Origin: Microbulbifer sediminum
GTDB lineage: Bacteria; Pseudomonadota; Gammaproteobacteria; Pseudomonadales; Cellvibrionaceae
Length of the DNA: 64,000 nucleotides
Assembly: GCF_021729035.1 (NCBI RefSeq)
Contig: NZ_JAJSAP010000012.1
Location: forward strand, 40,689-104,688
Direction: 5' to 3'
Shown: positions 19,810-29,670 of the stretch, in pieces
Layout of the letters: the number at the start of each line of letters is the position of its first letter
Numbering within the stretch: the stretch's first letter is position 1
Translations under genes and position numbers: made by a program
The notes under the pieces: generated by a model
Told to the model about the DNA's origin: nothing
The model's input: only the letters and a program-made list of their open reading frames with translations
The model's database searches: none

Positions 19810-22215
19810 ATGGATCAGCCATCCGACACCAAACAAGAGTTTCCGCTGCTGCCGCTGCGTGATGTGGTCGTCTATCCGCACATGGTGATTCCGCTGTTTG
19901 TGGGCAGGGAAAAATCCATTGATGCGCTGGAAGAGGCGATGCGCACCGACAAGCAGGTGCTGCTGGTTGCCCAGCGACAGGCATCTGAAGACGATCCTGG
20001 CGCCGAAGATGTATATCGCGTCGGTACCGTGGCGAGCGTGCTCCAGCTCCTCAAGCTGCCCGACGGGACCGTGAAGGTCCTGGTTGAGGGCAGTCGCCGG
20101 GTCAATATTCTCGATATTACCGAGGGTGACGGGCACTACCGGGCCGCGGTGGACGCGCTCGAAACGGAAGAATTGCCGGAAGCAGAAGCAGAGGCGCTGG
20201 TCCGCTCTGCCATGGGACAGTTTGAACAGTATGTCTCCGTGAGCAAGAAGGTACCCAATGAGGTGATCACTTCGCTGTCCGGTATCGATGAGCCGGGACG
20301 CCTCGCTGATACCATTGCGGCGCATATGTCTCTGGAGTTGGGGCAGAAGCAGGAGCTGCTGGAGACCGCCAGCGTCAAGGAGAGGCTGGAGACCCTGCTG
20401 GGCCTGATGGATTCCGAGATCGACCTCATTCAGGTAGAGAAGCGGATCCGTGGCCGGGTCAAGAAGCAGATGGAAAAGAGCCAGCGCGAGTACTACCTGA
20501 ACGAGCAGATGAAGGCCATTCAGAAGGAACTCGGCGAAATCACCGAAGAGCCTAATGAGGTCGAGGAGCTCGAGCATAAGATTGCTGAGTCCGGCATGAG
20601 CGCGGAGGCCGAAAAGAAAACCCGTGCGGAACTGGCAAAACTGAAGATGATGTCGCCGATGTCGGCTGAGGCCTCGGTGCTGCGCAGCTATATCGACTGG
20701 ATGCTCAGTGTGCCGTGGAAAAAGGCCAGCCGTGTGCGCCATGACCTTAAAAAGGCAGAGGAGATCCTGGACAAGGATCATTACGGCCTGGAAGAGGTCA
20801 AGGAGCGGATTCTCGAGTACCTGGCAGTCCAGAAGCGGGTCAAGAAGGTGAAGGGGCCAATCCTTTGCCTGGTGGGCCCGCCGGGCGTGGGTAAAACCTC
20901 GCTGGGCCAGTCGGTTGCCCGCGCCACCAACCGGAAGTATGTGCGCATGGCACTGGGTGGCGTTCGTGACGAGGCTGAAATCCGCGGCCACCGCCGTACC
21001 TATATCGGTTCGTTGCCTGGCAAGCTGATCCAGAAGATTTCGAAGGTCGGGGTCAAGAACCCGCTGTTCCTCTTCGACGAGGTGGACAAGATGGGCATGG
21101 ACCATCGTGGAGACCCGGCGTCGGCCCTGCTGGAGGTGCTGGATCCGGAGCAGAACAAGACCTTTAACGATCATTACCTCGAGGTCGATTACGATCTTTC
21201 TGATGTCATGTTCGTGTGCACGTCCAACTCCATGAATATTCCCGGGCCGTTACTGGACCGTATGGAGGTTATTCGCCTGCCCGGCTATACCGAGGATGAA
21301 AAACTCAATATTGCCCAGCGTTACCTGGTGCCGAAGCAGCGCAAGGCTAACGGTCTTAAAGAGGATGAGCTGCAGCTGTCTGATGACACTGTGCGCGATA
21401 TCGTGCGCTACTACACCCGTGAGGCCGGGGTACGAGGGTTAGACCGGGAGATCGCCAAGATCTGCCGCAAGATTGTCACTGAGCATGTGCGTGAATCCAC
21501 CAGCAGCAAGGCGGTTGTCGAGCCGGACCGGCTTGAGGACTTGCTGGGTGTGCGCAAATACGACTTCGGTCGTGCGGAAGAGGAGAACAAGATCGGCCAG
21601 GTTACCGGCCTCGCCTGGACAGAGGTGGGTGGTGAGCTGCTTAGTATTGAGTCCTCCGCCGTACAGGGCAAAGGACGCGTAATAAAGACCGGTTCACTGG
21701 GCGATGTCATGCAGGAGTCCATTCAGGCAGCATTGACGGTGGTTCGAGCGCGTGCGCAGTCCTTGGGGATTGCCCCGGACTTTCATGAGACGCGGGATAT
21801 CCATATTCACGTGCCCGAGGGCGCGACTCCGAAGGATGGCCCTTCAGCGGGTATTGCCATGTGCACGGCCGTCGCTTCGGTATTGACAGGTATCCCGGTG
21901 CGTTCGGATGTGGCAATGACCGGTGAGATTACCCTGCGGGGGGAAGTGCTTCGCATCGGGGGGCTGAAGGAAAAGCTCCTTGCCGCGCGCCGTGGTGGTA
22001 TCCGGACCGTGCTGATCCCGGCTGACAATGAGCGCGACCTCAAGGATATTCCCGACAATATCCTCGAAGACCTGGTGATCAAGCCAGTTAAGTGGATTGA
22101 TCAGGTACTCGACCTGGCGCTGGAGCACAAGCCCCAGTCCCTGACCGATGAAGAGTATTCCGCACTGCAAAAACGCGCTGAGGAGCGTTCCCAGCGCCAA
22201 ATGCAGACCCACTAA
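19810..22215 (+). CDS. lon: ATP-dependent protease Lon
   Basis: 801 residues from ATG 19810, with AGGAG upstream; the longer frame from 19750 overlaps the promoter leader and is unlikely. N-terminal substrate-binding domain ([20 protein letters not shown]), coiled segment, AAA+ module with Walker [10 protein letters not shown] (about 357) and Walker [11 protein letters not shown], then the protease domain with Ser in [11 protein letters not shown] and Lys in [10 protein letters not shown]. It degrades misfolded and regulatory proteins in the cytosol. Confidence 0.97.
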   Translation: MDQPSDTKQEFPLLPLRDVVVYPHMVIPLFVGREKSIDALEEAMRTDKQVLLVAQRQASEDDPGAEDVYRVGTVASVLQLLKLPDGTVKVLVEGSRRVNILDITEGDGHYRAAVDALETEELPEAEAEALVRSAMGQFEQYVSVSKKVPNEVITSLSGIDEPGRLADTIAAHMSLELGQKQELLETASVKERLETLLGLMDSEIDLIQVEKRIRGRVKKQMEKSQREYYLNEQMKAIQKELGEITEEPNEVEELEHKIAESGMSAEAEKKTRAELAKLKMMSPMSAEASVLRSYIDWMLSVPWKKASRVRHDLKKAEEILDKDHYGLEEVKERILEYLAVQKRVKKVKGPILCLVGPPGVGKTSLGQSVARATNRKYVRMALGGVRDEAEIRGHRRTYIGSLPGKLIQKISKVGVKNPLFLFDEVDKMGMDHRGDPASALLEVLDPEQNKTFNDHYLEVDYDLSDVMFVCTSNSMNIPGPLLDRMEVIRLPGYTEDEKLNIAQRYLVPKQRKANGLKEDELQLSDDTVRDIVRYYTREAGVRGLDREIAKICRKIVTEHVRESTSSKAVVEPDRLEDLLGVRKYDFGRAEEENKIGQVTGLAWTEVGGELLSIESSAVQGKGRVIKTGSLGDVMQESIQAALTVVRARAQSLGIAPDFHETRDIHIHVPEGATPKDGPSAGIAMCTAVASVLTGIPVRSDVAMTGEITLRGEVLRIGGLKEKLLAARRGGIRTVLIPADNERDLKDIPDNILEDLVIKPVKWIDQVLDLALEHKPQSLTDEEYSALQKRAEERSQRQMQTH

Positions 22216-22298
22216 AAGCCGATCGCGGAGTGGCGCCTGAAACGTCCTCCGCGTTCGCTTAAAAAATAATCTGGCAGCCAGCCAGTAGCCCCGTTTTT

Positions 22299-22359
22299 AT
22301 ACCCAACTGCCCTGAAACCCGCGTGATTCCTTGACCCGCTATCGGGCAGTTGGTATAAC
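22299..22359 (+). promoter_or_regulatory. hupB promoter embedded in an imperfect inverted repeat
   Basis: TTGACC (22331-22336), 17-base spacer, TATAAC (22354-22359): a strong sigma70 promoter. ATACCCAACTGCCC (22299-22312) and GGGCAGTTGGTAT (22344-22356) form an inverted repeat with one extra base; the right arm covers the spacer end and -10 box. This may be an operator or autoregulation site. Confidence 0.65.
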
Positions 22360-22469
22360 ACGTGGCTTATTGATCGGCGCGCAAATCGCCGATAACCAAG
22401 GCTCGAACGCGGAGGGATCCCGGAACGGGGTCCCCGACACATATCTAGAAAAGAACAGAGGGATTAAGC

Positions 22470-22742
22470 GTGAATAAGTCCGAACTGATTGAAGCAATTG
22501 CCGCATCTGCAGATATTCCCAAGGCTGCAGCGGGACGTGCTCTGGACGCGATGGTGGACAGCATTACTGATGCCCTGAAGAAAGGTGACCAGGTGGCCCT
22601 GGTGGGCTTCGGCACTTTTGCCGTTAAGGAACGCGCCGCTCGCACCGGCCGCAACCCGCGCACCGGTGACCCGATCGAAATTGCCGCTGCCAAGATCCCG
22701 AACTTCAAGGCCGGCAAAGCCCTGAAGGACGCAGTAAACTAA
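22470..22742 (+). CDS. hupB: DNA-binding protein HU-beta
   Basis: 90-residue histone-like protein of the nucleoid. The sequence is a full [30 protein letters not shown], beta-arm signature [28 protein letters not shown], and the C-terminal helix [15 protein letters not shown] start at 22470 behind AGAGGG. It is flanked by its own promoter and terminator, between lon and ppiD as in E. coli and Pseudomonas. Confidence 0.96.
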   Translation: MNKSELIEAIAASADIPKAAAGRALDAMVDSITDALKKGDQVALVGFGTFAVKERAARTGRNPRTGDPIEIAAAKIPNFKAGKALKDAVN

Positions 22743-22774
22743 GAGGGTTGGAACCGCAGAGGTTCGCAACTTCA

Positions 22775-22805
22775 AGGAGGCGTATCGCTGGGATGCGCCT
22801 TTTTT
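22775..22805 (+). terminator. Terminator of hupB
   Basis: GGCGTATC-GCTGG-GATGCGCC with one T-G pair, followed by TTTTTT. Confidence 0.85.
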
Positions 22806-22852
22806 GTATCTGGTTCATATAAATTTCACAGAGTTATTTTTCGGAGCTGAGC

Positions 22853-24736
22853 ATGCTTCAGTCCATGCGCGACAACCTGAAAGGCACGGCCGCGATTATT
22901 GTTGCCGGTTTTTTTGGTTTTATTATGGTCATTGGGGGAATTGATTTTTTCACCGGTGCCAGTGGTGGTGCCGCCGATGAAGTGGCGGAAGTCAATGGTG
23001 AAAAGATTACCAACCTGGATCTGCAGCGTGCGATCCAGAATCGCCGCAACATGATCATGAGCCAGTATGGCGACAATGCCCCTGCGGACCTGCTCACAGA
23101 CGAGCGCCTTCGCGGTCCGGTACTGCAACAGCTGGTCAACAGCTCGGTCCTGCGCCAGGCGGCCCAGGACAGCGGTATGGTGATGAGCGCCGCAACTGTG
23201 GATCGGGAAACCGTGCAGATTCCCGCTTTCCAGGTGAACGGCAAGTTCAACCCACAGATGTTCCGGGATTCACTGCGCAGAATGGGCTACAGCCCGGCCA
23301 GCTTCCGGCAGGTGATGGAGCGTGACCTGGTCTTGCAGCAATATGCCGACAGCGTCTCCGGTACTGCCTTTGCCACCCGCGCCAACGCCGAGCAGATTGT
23401 CGAAATATCCATGGAGGAGCGCGACTTTGATTATGTAGTGCTGCCCGTGGCCGGCATGCTTGACGGGATTGAGGTCGGCGACAGTGAAGTGCAGGAGTAC
23501 TACGAGCAGCATCAGGCCCAGTTCCAGCGTCCTGAACAGGTAGCGATCGAGTACATTGAGCTCAAGCCCGAGGTCTTTGCGGAGAACATCGATGTGTCTC
23601 CCTCGGACGTTCGCGCCCAGTACGAACAGGAAGCCAAGGGTTTCCTGGCCAGCGAACGTCGCCGTGCGGCGCATATCCTGCTGGAGGATGCGGACGACGC
23701 CAGGATCGCTGAGATCCAGGCGAAGATAGAGGCTGGAGAGGATTTTGCCGGGCTGGCGAAGGAGTACTCCGACGACTTTGGCTCCAGTGAGGAAGGGGGT
23801 GACCTGGGCTTCACCGACGGGGACGTTTTCCCGGAAGCCTTTGAGGATGCCCTGGCGAAACTCGAAGTCGGGCAGGTGTCCGGCCCGGTGACCACTGATG
23901 CCGGTACCCACTTCATCAAGTTGCTGGAGGTCGAGGGTGCCGAGCCACCGACATTCGAGGAGCGCGAGGCTGCGATTACCGCCCAGCTGCGCAATGCCGA
24001 GGCGGAACGGGAATTTGTCGCGGCACTGGGCCGCCTGGCGGACCTGGCTTACAACGCTGAGACCCTGGCTGGGCCGGCGGAAGAGCTGGGTGTACCGCTA
24101 CAACAGGTTCCGCTTTTCGGTCGCGAGGGTGGACCGGGCATTGCCGCCAACGACAAAGTGGTGGCGGCAGCATTTGCGCCGGAAGTAATGTTGGATGGCA
24201 ACACCTCTGATGTGCTGAACCTGACAGAAGATCACTCTGTGGTCCTGCGTGTAACCGAGCACAAGCCTGCCGGTACCTACCCGCTTCAGGAGGTGCGCGA
24301 GCAAATTGTCGACCTGCTGAAGCGAGACAAGGCAAGCGCGCAACTGGCGAAAACGGCTGGGGAAATTGGTGAGCAACTCCGCTCAGGCAAGCCTTTCGCC
24401 GAAGTCGCGGAGGAGCGTGAACTGGCGCTAGAGACCAGCGATAAGACCCGCCGCGGTGGTGTTGGCCAGCGTGGTGAGATTATCGAGCAGGCATTCGCCA
24501 TGCCGGCCCCCGCTGGCGGAAACGAAGTAGTGAAGACTTTTGGCACCAACACTGGTGACCAGGTTGTGCTGCAGTTGCGTGATGTGCGGGCAGGGGACCT
24601 CTCCCGCCAGAGTCCAGAGCAGCGCTCTGCGCTATTGCAGCAGCTGGCTTCCATGACCGGTAGTGCGGAGCTCGCAGCGGTGCAAAGTTACCTGGCAGAG
24701 CAGGCGGATATCGAACTGGTAGAGGCATCTGACTGA
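22853..24736 (+). CDS. ppiD: Periplasmic folding chaperone PpiD
   Basis: 627 residues. One N-terminal membrane anchor (about 11-33, IIVAGFFGFIMVIGGIDFF) holds a large periplasmic part. SurA-like N-terminal chaperone helices come first, then a parvulin domain at about 265-360 (RRAAHILLEDADD ... EYSDDFGSSEEGGDLGF), then a C-terminal helical region. PpiD sits at the SecYEG exit and assists secreted proteins. Following hupB is the standard location. A ribosome site GGAG precedes ATG 22853. Confidence 0.95.
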   Translation: MLQSMRDNLKGTAAIIVAGFFGFIMVIGGIDFFTGASGGAADEVAEVNGEKITNLDLQRAIQNRRNMIMSQYGDNAPADLLTDERLRGPVLQQLVNSSVLRQAAQDSGMVMSAATVDRETVQIPAFQVNGKFNPQMFRDSLRRMGYSPASFRQVMERDLVLQQYADSVSGTAFATRANAEQIVEISMEERDFDYVVLPVAGMLDGIEVGDSEVQEYYEQHQAQFQRPEQVAIEYIELKPEVFAENIDVSPSDVRAQYEQEAKGFLASERRRAAHILLEDADDARIAEIQAKIEAGEDFAGLAKEYSDDFGSSEEGGDLGFTDGDVFPEAFEDALAKLEVGQVSGPVTTDAGTHFIKLLEVEGAEPPTFEEREAAITAQLRNAEAEREFVAALGRLADLAYNAETLAGPAEELGVPLQQVPLFGREGGPGIAANDKVVAAAFAPEVMLDGNTSDVLNLTEDHSVVLRVTEHKPAGTYPLQEVREQIVDLLKRDKASAQLAKTAGEIGEQLRSGKPFAEVAEERELALETSDKTRRGGVGQRGEIIEQAFAMPAPAGGNEVVKTFGTNTGDQVVLQLRDVRAGDLSRQSPEQRSALLQQLASMTGSAELAAVQSYLAEQADIELVEASD

Positions 24737-24760
24737 CGCCTTGCGGCACAGGATCAGAGA

Positions 24761-24786
24761 AAAACCCGGCCAGGCCGGGTTTTTTT
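24761..24786 (+). terminator. Terminator of ppiD
   Basis: AAAACCCGGCC-A-GGCCGGGTTTTTTT, 24 bases after the stop. Confidence 0.9.
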
Positions 24787-24851
24787 GTGCCTGAAGATTG
24801 GGCCGCGGCACTGACCTGCCACAATGCCAGAGGGGCAAGGCGGGCAAACAA

Positions 24852-24877
24852 TAAAAAAACCCGGCGGTGCCGGGTTT
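24852..24877 (-). terminator. Terminator of mltD
   Basis: Stem AACCCGGC-GGT-GCCGGGTT with an A tract on the plus strand, so a T tract follows the stem on the minus strand. It lies 20 bases beyond the mltD stop. Confidence 0.85.
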
Positions 24878-24896
24878 CGTTGTAGTAGCGTCAGTC

Positions 24897-26444
24897 TCAA
24901 CCGCTGGCGGAACTGTCGACAAACAGGGTCAGGCGCTGGCCTGGCCGGAGGTAGCTGGATTTACTGATCTTGTTCCAGCGCAGGATATCGTCGATCTCAA
25001 GGCTGAATTTGCGGGCGATACGATAGAGTGAATCGCCACTGCGCACCCGGTAGGAAAGTTTACGGGTGGCGCTGCTGCCAGAACCACTGTAGGCCACAAG
25101 GTTTCGCCCGGGGCGCAGGGTCTCCCCAGTCGACATATTGTTCCAGCTGGACAGCTGGCGCACGGTGACCCCGAGTGAGCGGGCAATGCCCCACAGCGTA
25201 TCTCCGGGGCGCACGGTATAGCTGGTCTTGCGCTGGCCGCTGCTGCCCTTACCGCTGCCCACGCGCTGGTCGAGCGCGTAGGCGTATTGCCCGTTGGCGC
25301 CGGCTGCACGCGGGATCAACAGGGTTTTGCCAGCACGGATGTTGTTGCCGCGCAGGTTGTTGGCCTGCCGGATCGCTTCAACGGAAGTCTCGTAGCGACG
25401 GGCAATGGTCGAGAGGTTATCTCCACGCACGATGCGATAGCGCTCCCAGCTGACCCGCTGCTCCTCCGGCAATTCCTGCAGCGCGGACAGGAAGTGATCG
25501 CGCTTGTCGATGGGGATCAGCAACTGGTGCGATCCGTTGGGATCGGTCGCCCAGCGGCTGAATCCCGGATTGAGTAGCTGCAACTCTTCAATCTCGATAT
25601 CTGCGAGTTCCGCCGCCTGGGCCAGCTCTATCTGGCTGCCTACATCGACCGTGGTGTAATAGGGTTCGTTGGCCACATCGTGCAGCGGAACCCGGTAGTA
25701 GTCCGGGCGGGAGATTACTTCTGCCAGTGCGAGTAACTGGGGGACATAGCGCTGCGTTTCCCGCGGCAGTGGCAGGTCCCAGTAACTGGTGCCTTTACCG
25801 CGACGGGCATTGCGTTCACGTGCACGGCGCACGGTGCCTTCCCCGGCGTTATAGGCCGCAAGGGTAAGTGCCCAGTCGCCGTCAAACTTGTTGTTCAGGT
25901 AAGCAAAGTATTTGATGGCAGCGCGGGTGGAGGCAGCCACGTCGCGCCGGCCGTCATACCACCAGTTCTGGTGCAGGCCGAACGAGCGACCGGTGGCGGG
26001 AATGAACTGCCACATGCCTGAGGCCCGCGCGTGGGAGTAGGCGAAAGGATCGTAGGCGCTTTCAACGATGGGCAGCAGGGCCAGTTCCATCGGCAGATTG
26101 GCTTCCTCAAGCTGCTCTGCGATGTGGAAGATATAGCGCCGCGACCGTTCGGTAACCCGGGCCATATAGCCCTCGTTACGGGAGTAGTAGGCGATGTAAT
26201 CGCGGACTTTGGGATGCTCTGTATGCCGTGGCAGATTAAAGCCGCGACGCAGGCGGTCCCAGATATCCACCGGCGGCATGGCCTTCTCTACGGTTGGCGC
26301 TGTGTCTACAGGGTTGTCTGACTGTGCATGGGTTCCTTCCCACTCGTCCGGTGCATTTTGCTGCGGCGCCTTTTGCTCTTCGAGCTGCGCGCAGGCCCCC
26401 ATTGTCGCTGCCAATACAGCAACGGCCAGTTTTTTGTGAACCAT
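24897..26444 (-). CDS. mltD: Membrane-bound lytic murein transglycosylase D
   Basis: 515-residue lipoprotein that cleaves peptidoglycan with 1,6-anhydromuramic acid formation. Lipobox ATMGAC with acylated Cys18. The GH23 SLT domain (about 105-240) has catalytic Glu128 in PIVESAYDPF and the family block ASGMWQFIPATGRSFGL. Three LysM modules follow (starts near YRIVRGDNLSTIARR, YTVRPGDTLWGIARS, YRVRSGDSLYRIARK). It is divergent from no gene directly; gloB upstream reads the same way. Confidence 0.94.
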   Translation of the reverse strand: MVHKKLAVAVLAATMGACAQLEEQKAPQQNAPDEWEGTHAQSDNPVDTAPTVEKAMPPVDIWDRLRRGFNLPRHTEHPKVRDYIAYYSRNEGYMARVTERSRRYIFHIAEQLEEANLPMELALLPIVESAYDPFAYSHARASGMWQFIPATGRSFGLHQNWWYDGRRDVAASTRAAIKYFAYLNNKFDGDWALTLAAYNAGEGTVRRARERNARRGKGTSYWDLPLPRETQRYVPQLLALAEVISRPDYYRVPLHDVANEPYYTTVDVGSQIELAQAAELADIEIEELQLLNPGFSRWATDPNGSHQLLIPIDKRDHFLSALQELPEEQRVSWERYRIVRGDNLSTIARRYETSVEAIRQANNLRGNNIRAGKTLLIPRAAGANGQYAYALDQRVGSGKGSSGQRKTSYTVRPGDTLWGIARSLGVTVRQLSSWNNMSTGETLRPGRNLVAYSGSGSSATRKLSYRVRSGDSLYRIARKFSLEIDDILRWNKISKSSYLRPGQRLTLFVDSSASG

Positions 26445-26641
26445 GCCGGTTTCCGCGAGTTTTGTGTATTCAGGTTGCGCAGGCGTTTAATTTGCTATTG
26501 AGCCTGAGCTTTTGTTTCTAATAGCCTGATTCTAAAGAGCTGTTTAGGTTTCGGTCAATGGAAACTGGCTAGTTTTTGCGCAAATTGCCTTGATTAAGGA
26601 ATATACAGTTTGTTTTGCTGCCAGGTTGAGGACTGGCCTGG

Positions 26642-27412
26642 TTAAAAATTGTCCTTCCACTGGCGAAGGCTGGCGAACACTTCCACCTCGCCGGGGTTGT
26701 TGTCAGCGCCGTGCATGCTGGCACAACGGGCAAGGGCGGGGATATGACAGCGGAGAAAGGGATTGGTTGCCAGTTCCTCGCCGATCGTCGACGGCAAGGT
26801 CACGCGGTCGTGGGCACGGAGGGTCTCGGTCTCCGATACCCGTTTTTGCAGCGTGCTGTTGCCCGGCTCGGCGGCAGAGGCAAAGCGGAGGTTGGCCAGG
26901 GTGTATTCGTGCGCACAGTAGACCAGGGTCTCCGGAGGCAGGGCGCCCAGCCGTGACAGGGAAGCATACATCTGTTCCGGGGTGCCCTCGAACAGGCGGC
27001 CACAGCCACCCGCGAACAGCGTGTCCCCACAGAATAGGTGGTGGTGGACCCCGTCGCCGCTGCTCTCATCCATCAGTAATGCAAGGTGGTCAAGGGTATG
27101 TCCCGGCACTGCAATTACCCTTACCGGGCACCCCAGTACGCTTAGCTCGTCGCCATCCTCGAGGTTGTCGGTGACACCCGGGATGGAGCCCGGGCCGTAA
27201 ACAGGGCACTCATAGCGCTTCTTCAGCTCTGCCACGCCTCCGGTATGGTCCAGGTGATGGTGGGTGATGAGGATACCGTGGAGATGGTTTGAGCCGAGGG
27301 CGTCAATTACCGGGCGGGCATCTCCAGGATCGACCACCCAGTGCTCGCTGTCCCTCTCCAGGTGCCAGATATAATTGTCGTTAAACGCCGGAATAGGAGA
27401 TATTGTGAGCAT
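26642..27412 (-). CDS. gloB: Hydroxyacylglutathione hydrolase (glyoxalase II)
   Basis: Hydrolyses S-lactoylglutathione to D-lactate and glutathione, the second step of methylglyoxal detoxification. 256 residues. The N-terminus TISPIPAFNDNYIWHL is typical; the metal motif THHHLDHTGG is intact, with further ligands in VPGHTLDHLAL, FCGDTLFAGGCGRLF and YCAHEYTLANLRFA. Normal length. It is divergent from the methyltransferase gene, an arrangement conserved in gammaproteobacteria. Confidence 0.95.
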   Translation of the reverse strand: MLTISPIPAFNDNYIWHLERDSEHWVVDPGDARPVIDALGSNHLHGILITHHHLDHTGGVAELKKRYECPVYGPGSIPGVTDNLEDGDELSVLGCPVRVIAVPGHTLDHLALLMDESSGDGVHHHLFCGDTLFAGGCGRLFEGTPEQMYASLSRLGALPPETLVYCAHEYTLANLRFASAAEPGNSTLQKRVSETETLRAHDRVTLPSTIGEELATNPFLRCHIPALARCASMHGADNNPGEVEVFASLRQWKDNF

Positions 27413-27601
27413 GGTTTTTGCCGGTTAATCTTGGTCTGGTAACGATAACATAGTGTAACGGGTATGCCGTGGCGGTGCTCGTGAGCACAGGGTTGTCCAG
27501 CCCTTCCCCGTGAAGGGATCGGTTTGCGTTTTTTCAGGCGCTGTGCAAGCCTGTTGCGGGCGAGGTCCGTGACAGGAATGAAAAATCCACTCGGAGAGCC
27601 A

Positions 27602-28390
27602 ATGGCAAAGTCACGAGGCAATAGGCGTACGACTGAGGGGGCGAGTCTCGCACAATCCTGCACGGATGTAGCCCGGTGGTTTGAGAGTGGCCTCGGGCAG
27701 GAAATCCTCACCCAGGAACTTGCTCTGGCACAGCCACTTGTCGAAAGCCTGTTTGGTTATCACCTGCTGCAGGCGGGTGTGACCGATGCCATCGACTTCG
27801 CGGCCTGTAGCCGCATCAACCACTGCTTTCGCTTGAGCCCCACGCCGCGACAAAAAGGCGCAGCCCTGGTCGAGTTCGAGCAGCTGCCGCTGCCCTCGGA
27901 ATCCATAGATGTCGTGCTGCTTCATCACCTGCTGGACTTTTCCGAGCATCCCCACCAGGTCCTGCGTGAGGCCGCCCGGGTACTGATACCCGGTGGTCAC
28001 CTGGTGCTGCTTGGGTTCAACCCTTTCTCGTTGCTGGGGGCGTCACGCCTGATCTTCTCCCGCGCTTCAGTGCAACAGGGGAACCACCTCCGCGCCGCCC
28101 GCCTGGAAGACTGGATGAACCTGCTGGACCTGCAGGCGAACAGGGTCGAGCGCGGCTTTTTCCGGTTGCCCCTGCAGCATCGCGAGCTGCTCGCCCGCAC
28201 CGCCTGGATGGAACGGCTCGGGGCGCGCTGGCACTTGCCTTGGGGAGGGTTTTACATCATAGTCGCGCGCAAAGAAGTGGCGCGAATGCGAACACTCCGC
28301 ATACAGTGGCGCGGTGAGCGAAAGCCGGCGTTGCGCCCGGTCCCCTCAGCTCCCCGTGTGGCCGCACGGCGGGGCCATTCGAAACGCTGA
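27602..28390 (+). CDS. Putative SAM-dependent methyltransferase next to gloB/rnhA
   Basis: 262 residues from ATG 27602, with GGAGAG just upstream; frames starting at 27524 or 27578 are less well supported. Methyltransferase_11-like core: [20 protein letters not shown], then [26 protein letters not shown]. The glycine-rich motif I region ([13 protein letters not shown]) is degenerate, so SAM binding may be weak. A basic tail ([10 protein letters not shown]) ends the protein. It is encoded between gloB and rnhA, as is PA1814 in Pseudomonas; substrate unknown. Confidence 0.8.
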   Translation: MAKSRGNRRTTEGASLAQSCTDVARWFESGLGQEILTQELALAQPLVESLFGYHLLQAGVTDAIDFAACSRINHCFRLSPTPRQKGAALVEFEQLPLPSESIDVVLLHHLLDFSEHPHQVLREAARVLIPGGHLVLLGFNPFSLLGASRLIFSRASVQQGNHLRAARLEDWMNLLDLQANRVERGFFRLPLQHRELLARTAWMERLGARWHLPWGGFYIIVARKEVARMRTLRIQWRGERKPALRPVPSAPRVAARRGHSKR

Positions 28391-28412
28391 AACCCAGAAG
28401 AAAACAATCACA

Positions 28413-28850
28413 TTGAAACAAGTAACAATTTATACCGACGGTGCCTGCAGGGGGAACCCCGGTCCCGGCGGGTGGGGCGCATTGCTGATTCACGGCGACG
28501 CGGAAAAGGAGCTCTATGGTGGCGAGGCCCATACAACCAACAATCGTATGGAGCTGCTGGCTGCAATCAAGGCCCTGGAGGCCCTGAAACAACATTGTCG
28601 CGTGGACCTGCATACTGATTCCCAGTACCTGCGGCAGGGTATCACCAGCTGGATCAAATCCTGGAAGAGGAACGGCTGGAAAACCTCGGCAAAAAAGCCG
28701 GTGAAAAATGCCGACCTGTGGCGGGCCCTCGACGAGGGAATTGCCGGCCACGAGGTGCACTGGCACTGGGTCAAGGGCCATGCCGGCGACCCGGGTAACG
28801 AGCGGGCAGACCAGCTGGCGAACCGCGGCATAGACGAACTGGAGGGCTGA
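28413..28850 (+). CDS. rnhA: Ribonuclease HI
   Basis: Degrades the RNA strand of RNA-DNA hybrids. 145 residues when started at TTG 28413 ([19 protein letters not shown]); longer frames run into the upstream gene. Catalytic residues Asp9, Glu47 ([10 protein letters not shown]), Asp69 (LHTDSQYL) and Asp133 ([10 protein letters not shown]), with His123 in [10 protein letters not shown]. It ends one base before dnaQ and is surely cotranscribed with it. Confidence 0.95.
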   Translation: MKQVTIYTDGACRGNPGPGGWGALLIHGDAEKELYGGEAHTTNNRMELLAAIKALEALKQHCRVDLHTDSQYLRQGITSWIKSWKRNGWKTSAKKPVKNADLWRALDEGIAGHEVHWHWVKGHAGDPGNERADQLANRGIDELEG

Positions 28851-28851
28851 C

Positions 28852-29583
28852 ATGCGTCAGGTTGTCCTGGATACAGAAACTACCGGCCTGGACCCAAAGA
28901 GCGGTCACCGGATTATTGAAATCGGTTGTGTCGAGCTGGTCAATCGCAAGCCCACTGGCCGTCACTACCACCAGTACGTCAACCCGGAAAGACAGGTGGA
29001 TGACGGGGCGATTGAAGTACACGGAATTACCAACGAATTCCTGCACGACAAACCGGTTTTCGCCAAAATTGTCGACGAGTTCATGGCCTTCTGTGAGGGC
29101 GCAGAGCTGGTCATACACAATGCGCCGTTCGATGTCGGCTTCATCGACTGGGAGCTGAAACTGCTGGGCAGCCCGCGCTGGCAAAGTGTGTCCGCCCACT
29201 GCGGTGTGCTGGATACCCTGACCCTCGCGAGAGAAAAGCACCCGGGCCAGAAGAACAACCTGGACGCGCTGTGCAAGCGCTATTTTGTCGATAACTCCCA
29301 GCGCGACCTGCACGGTGCATTACTTGATGCCGAGATCCTGGCCGACGTCTACCTGGCTATGACCGGTGGGCAGACGGACCTGGCACTCTCCCAGGGAGGG
29401 GAGCAGGGTTCTGACGGGGAGTCGGGCGAGGACAGCCAGCAGTTTGCGCCGGGCGCTGTACGGCGCCTGCCGGCGGACCGGCAACCACTCGCGGTGATCG
29501 GGGCGTCCGCGCAAGAGCTCCAGGCACACGAGGAAATGCTTGAGTTGCTGCAGAAAAATGCCGGTGCGCATTTCTGGAAATGA
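28852..29583 (+). CDS. dnaQ: DNA polymerase III epsilon subunit
   Basis: 3'-5' proofreading exonuclease of the replicase. 243 residues. ExoI motif VVLDTETTGLDP (Asp7, Glu9), ExoII IHNAPFDVGFIDWEL, ExoIII HGALLDAEILADVYLAMTGG. The C-terminal tail (about 185-243) carries the polymerase-alpha and clamp-binding segment. Start ATG 28852 is one base after the rnhA stop. A terminator follows. Confidence 0.96.
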   Translation: MRQVVLDTETTGLDPKSGHRIIEIGCVELVNRKPTGRHYHQYVNPERQVDDGAIEVHGITNEFLHDKPVFAKIVDEFMAFCEGAELVIHNAPFDVGFIDWELKLLGSPRWQSVSAHCGVLDTLTLAREKHPGQKNNLDALCKRYFVDNSQRDLHGALLDAEILADVYLAMTGGQTDLALSQGGEQGSDGESGEDSQQFAPGAVRRLPADRQPLAVIGASAQELQAHEEMLELLQKNAGAHFWK

Positions 29584-29606
29584 CACCGCCGGCTTTAATC
29601 GCAGTG

Positions 29607-29633
29607 AAAGGCGGGCCGGCAGGCCCGTTTTTT
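29607..29633 (+). terminator. Terminator of rnhA-dnaQ
   Basis: CGGGCC-GGCA-GGCCCG followed by TTTTTT. Confidence 0.9.
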
Positions 29634-29670
29634 GGCCCAGCCGGCTTATACGGGGTATTGCGCGTACTGT

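Noticed and set aside
19723..21174. 483-residue minus-strand ORF opposite lon
   Set aside because: Antisense shadow with Leu/Gln-rich composition and no recognisable domain.
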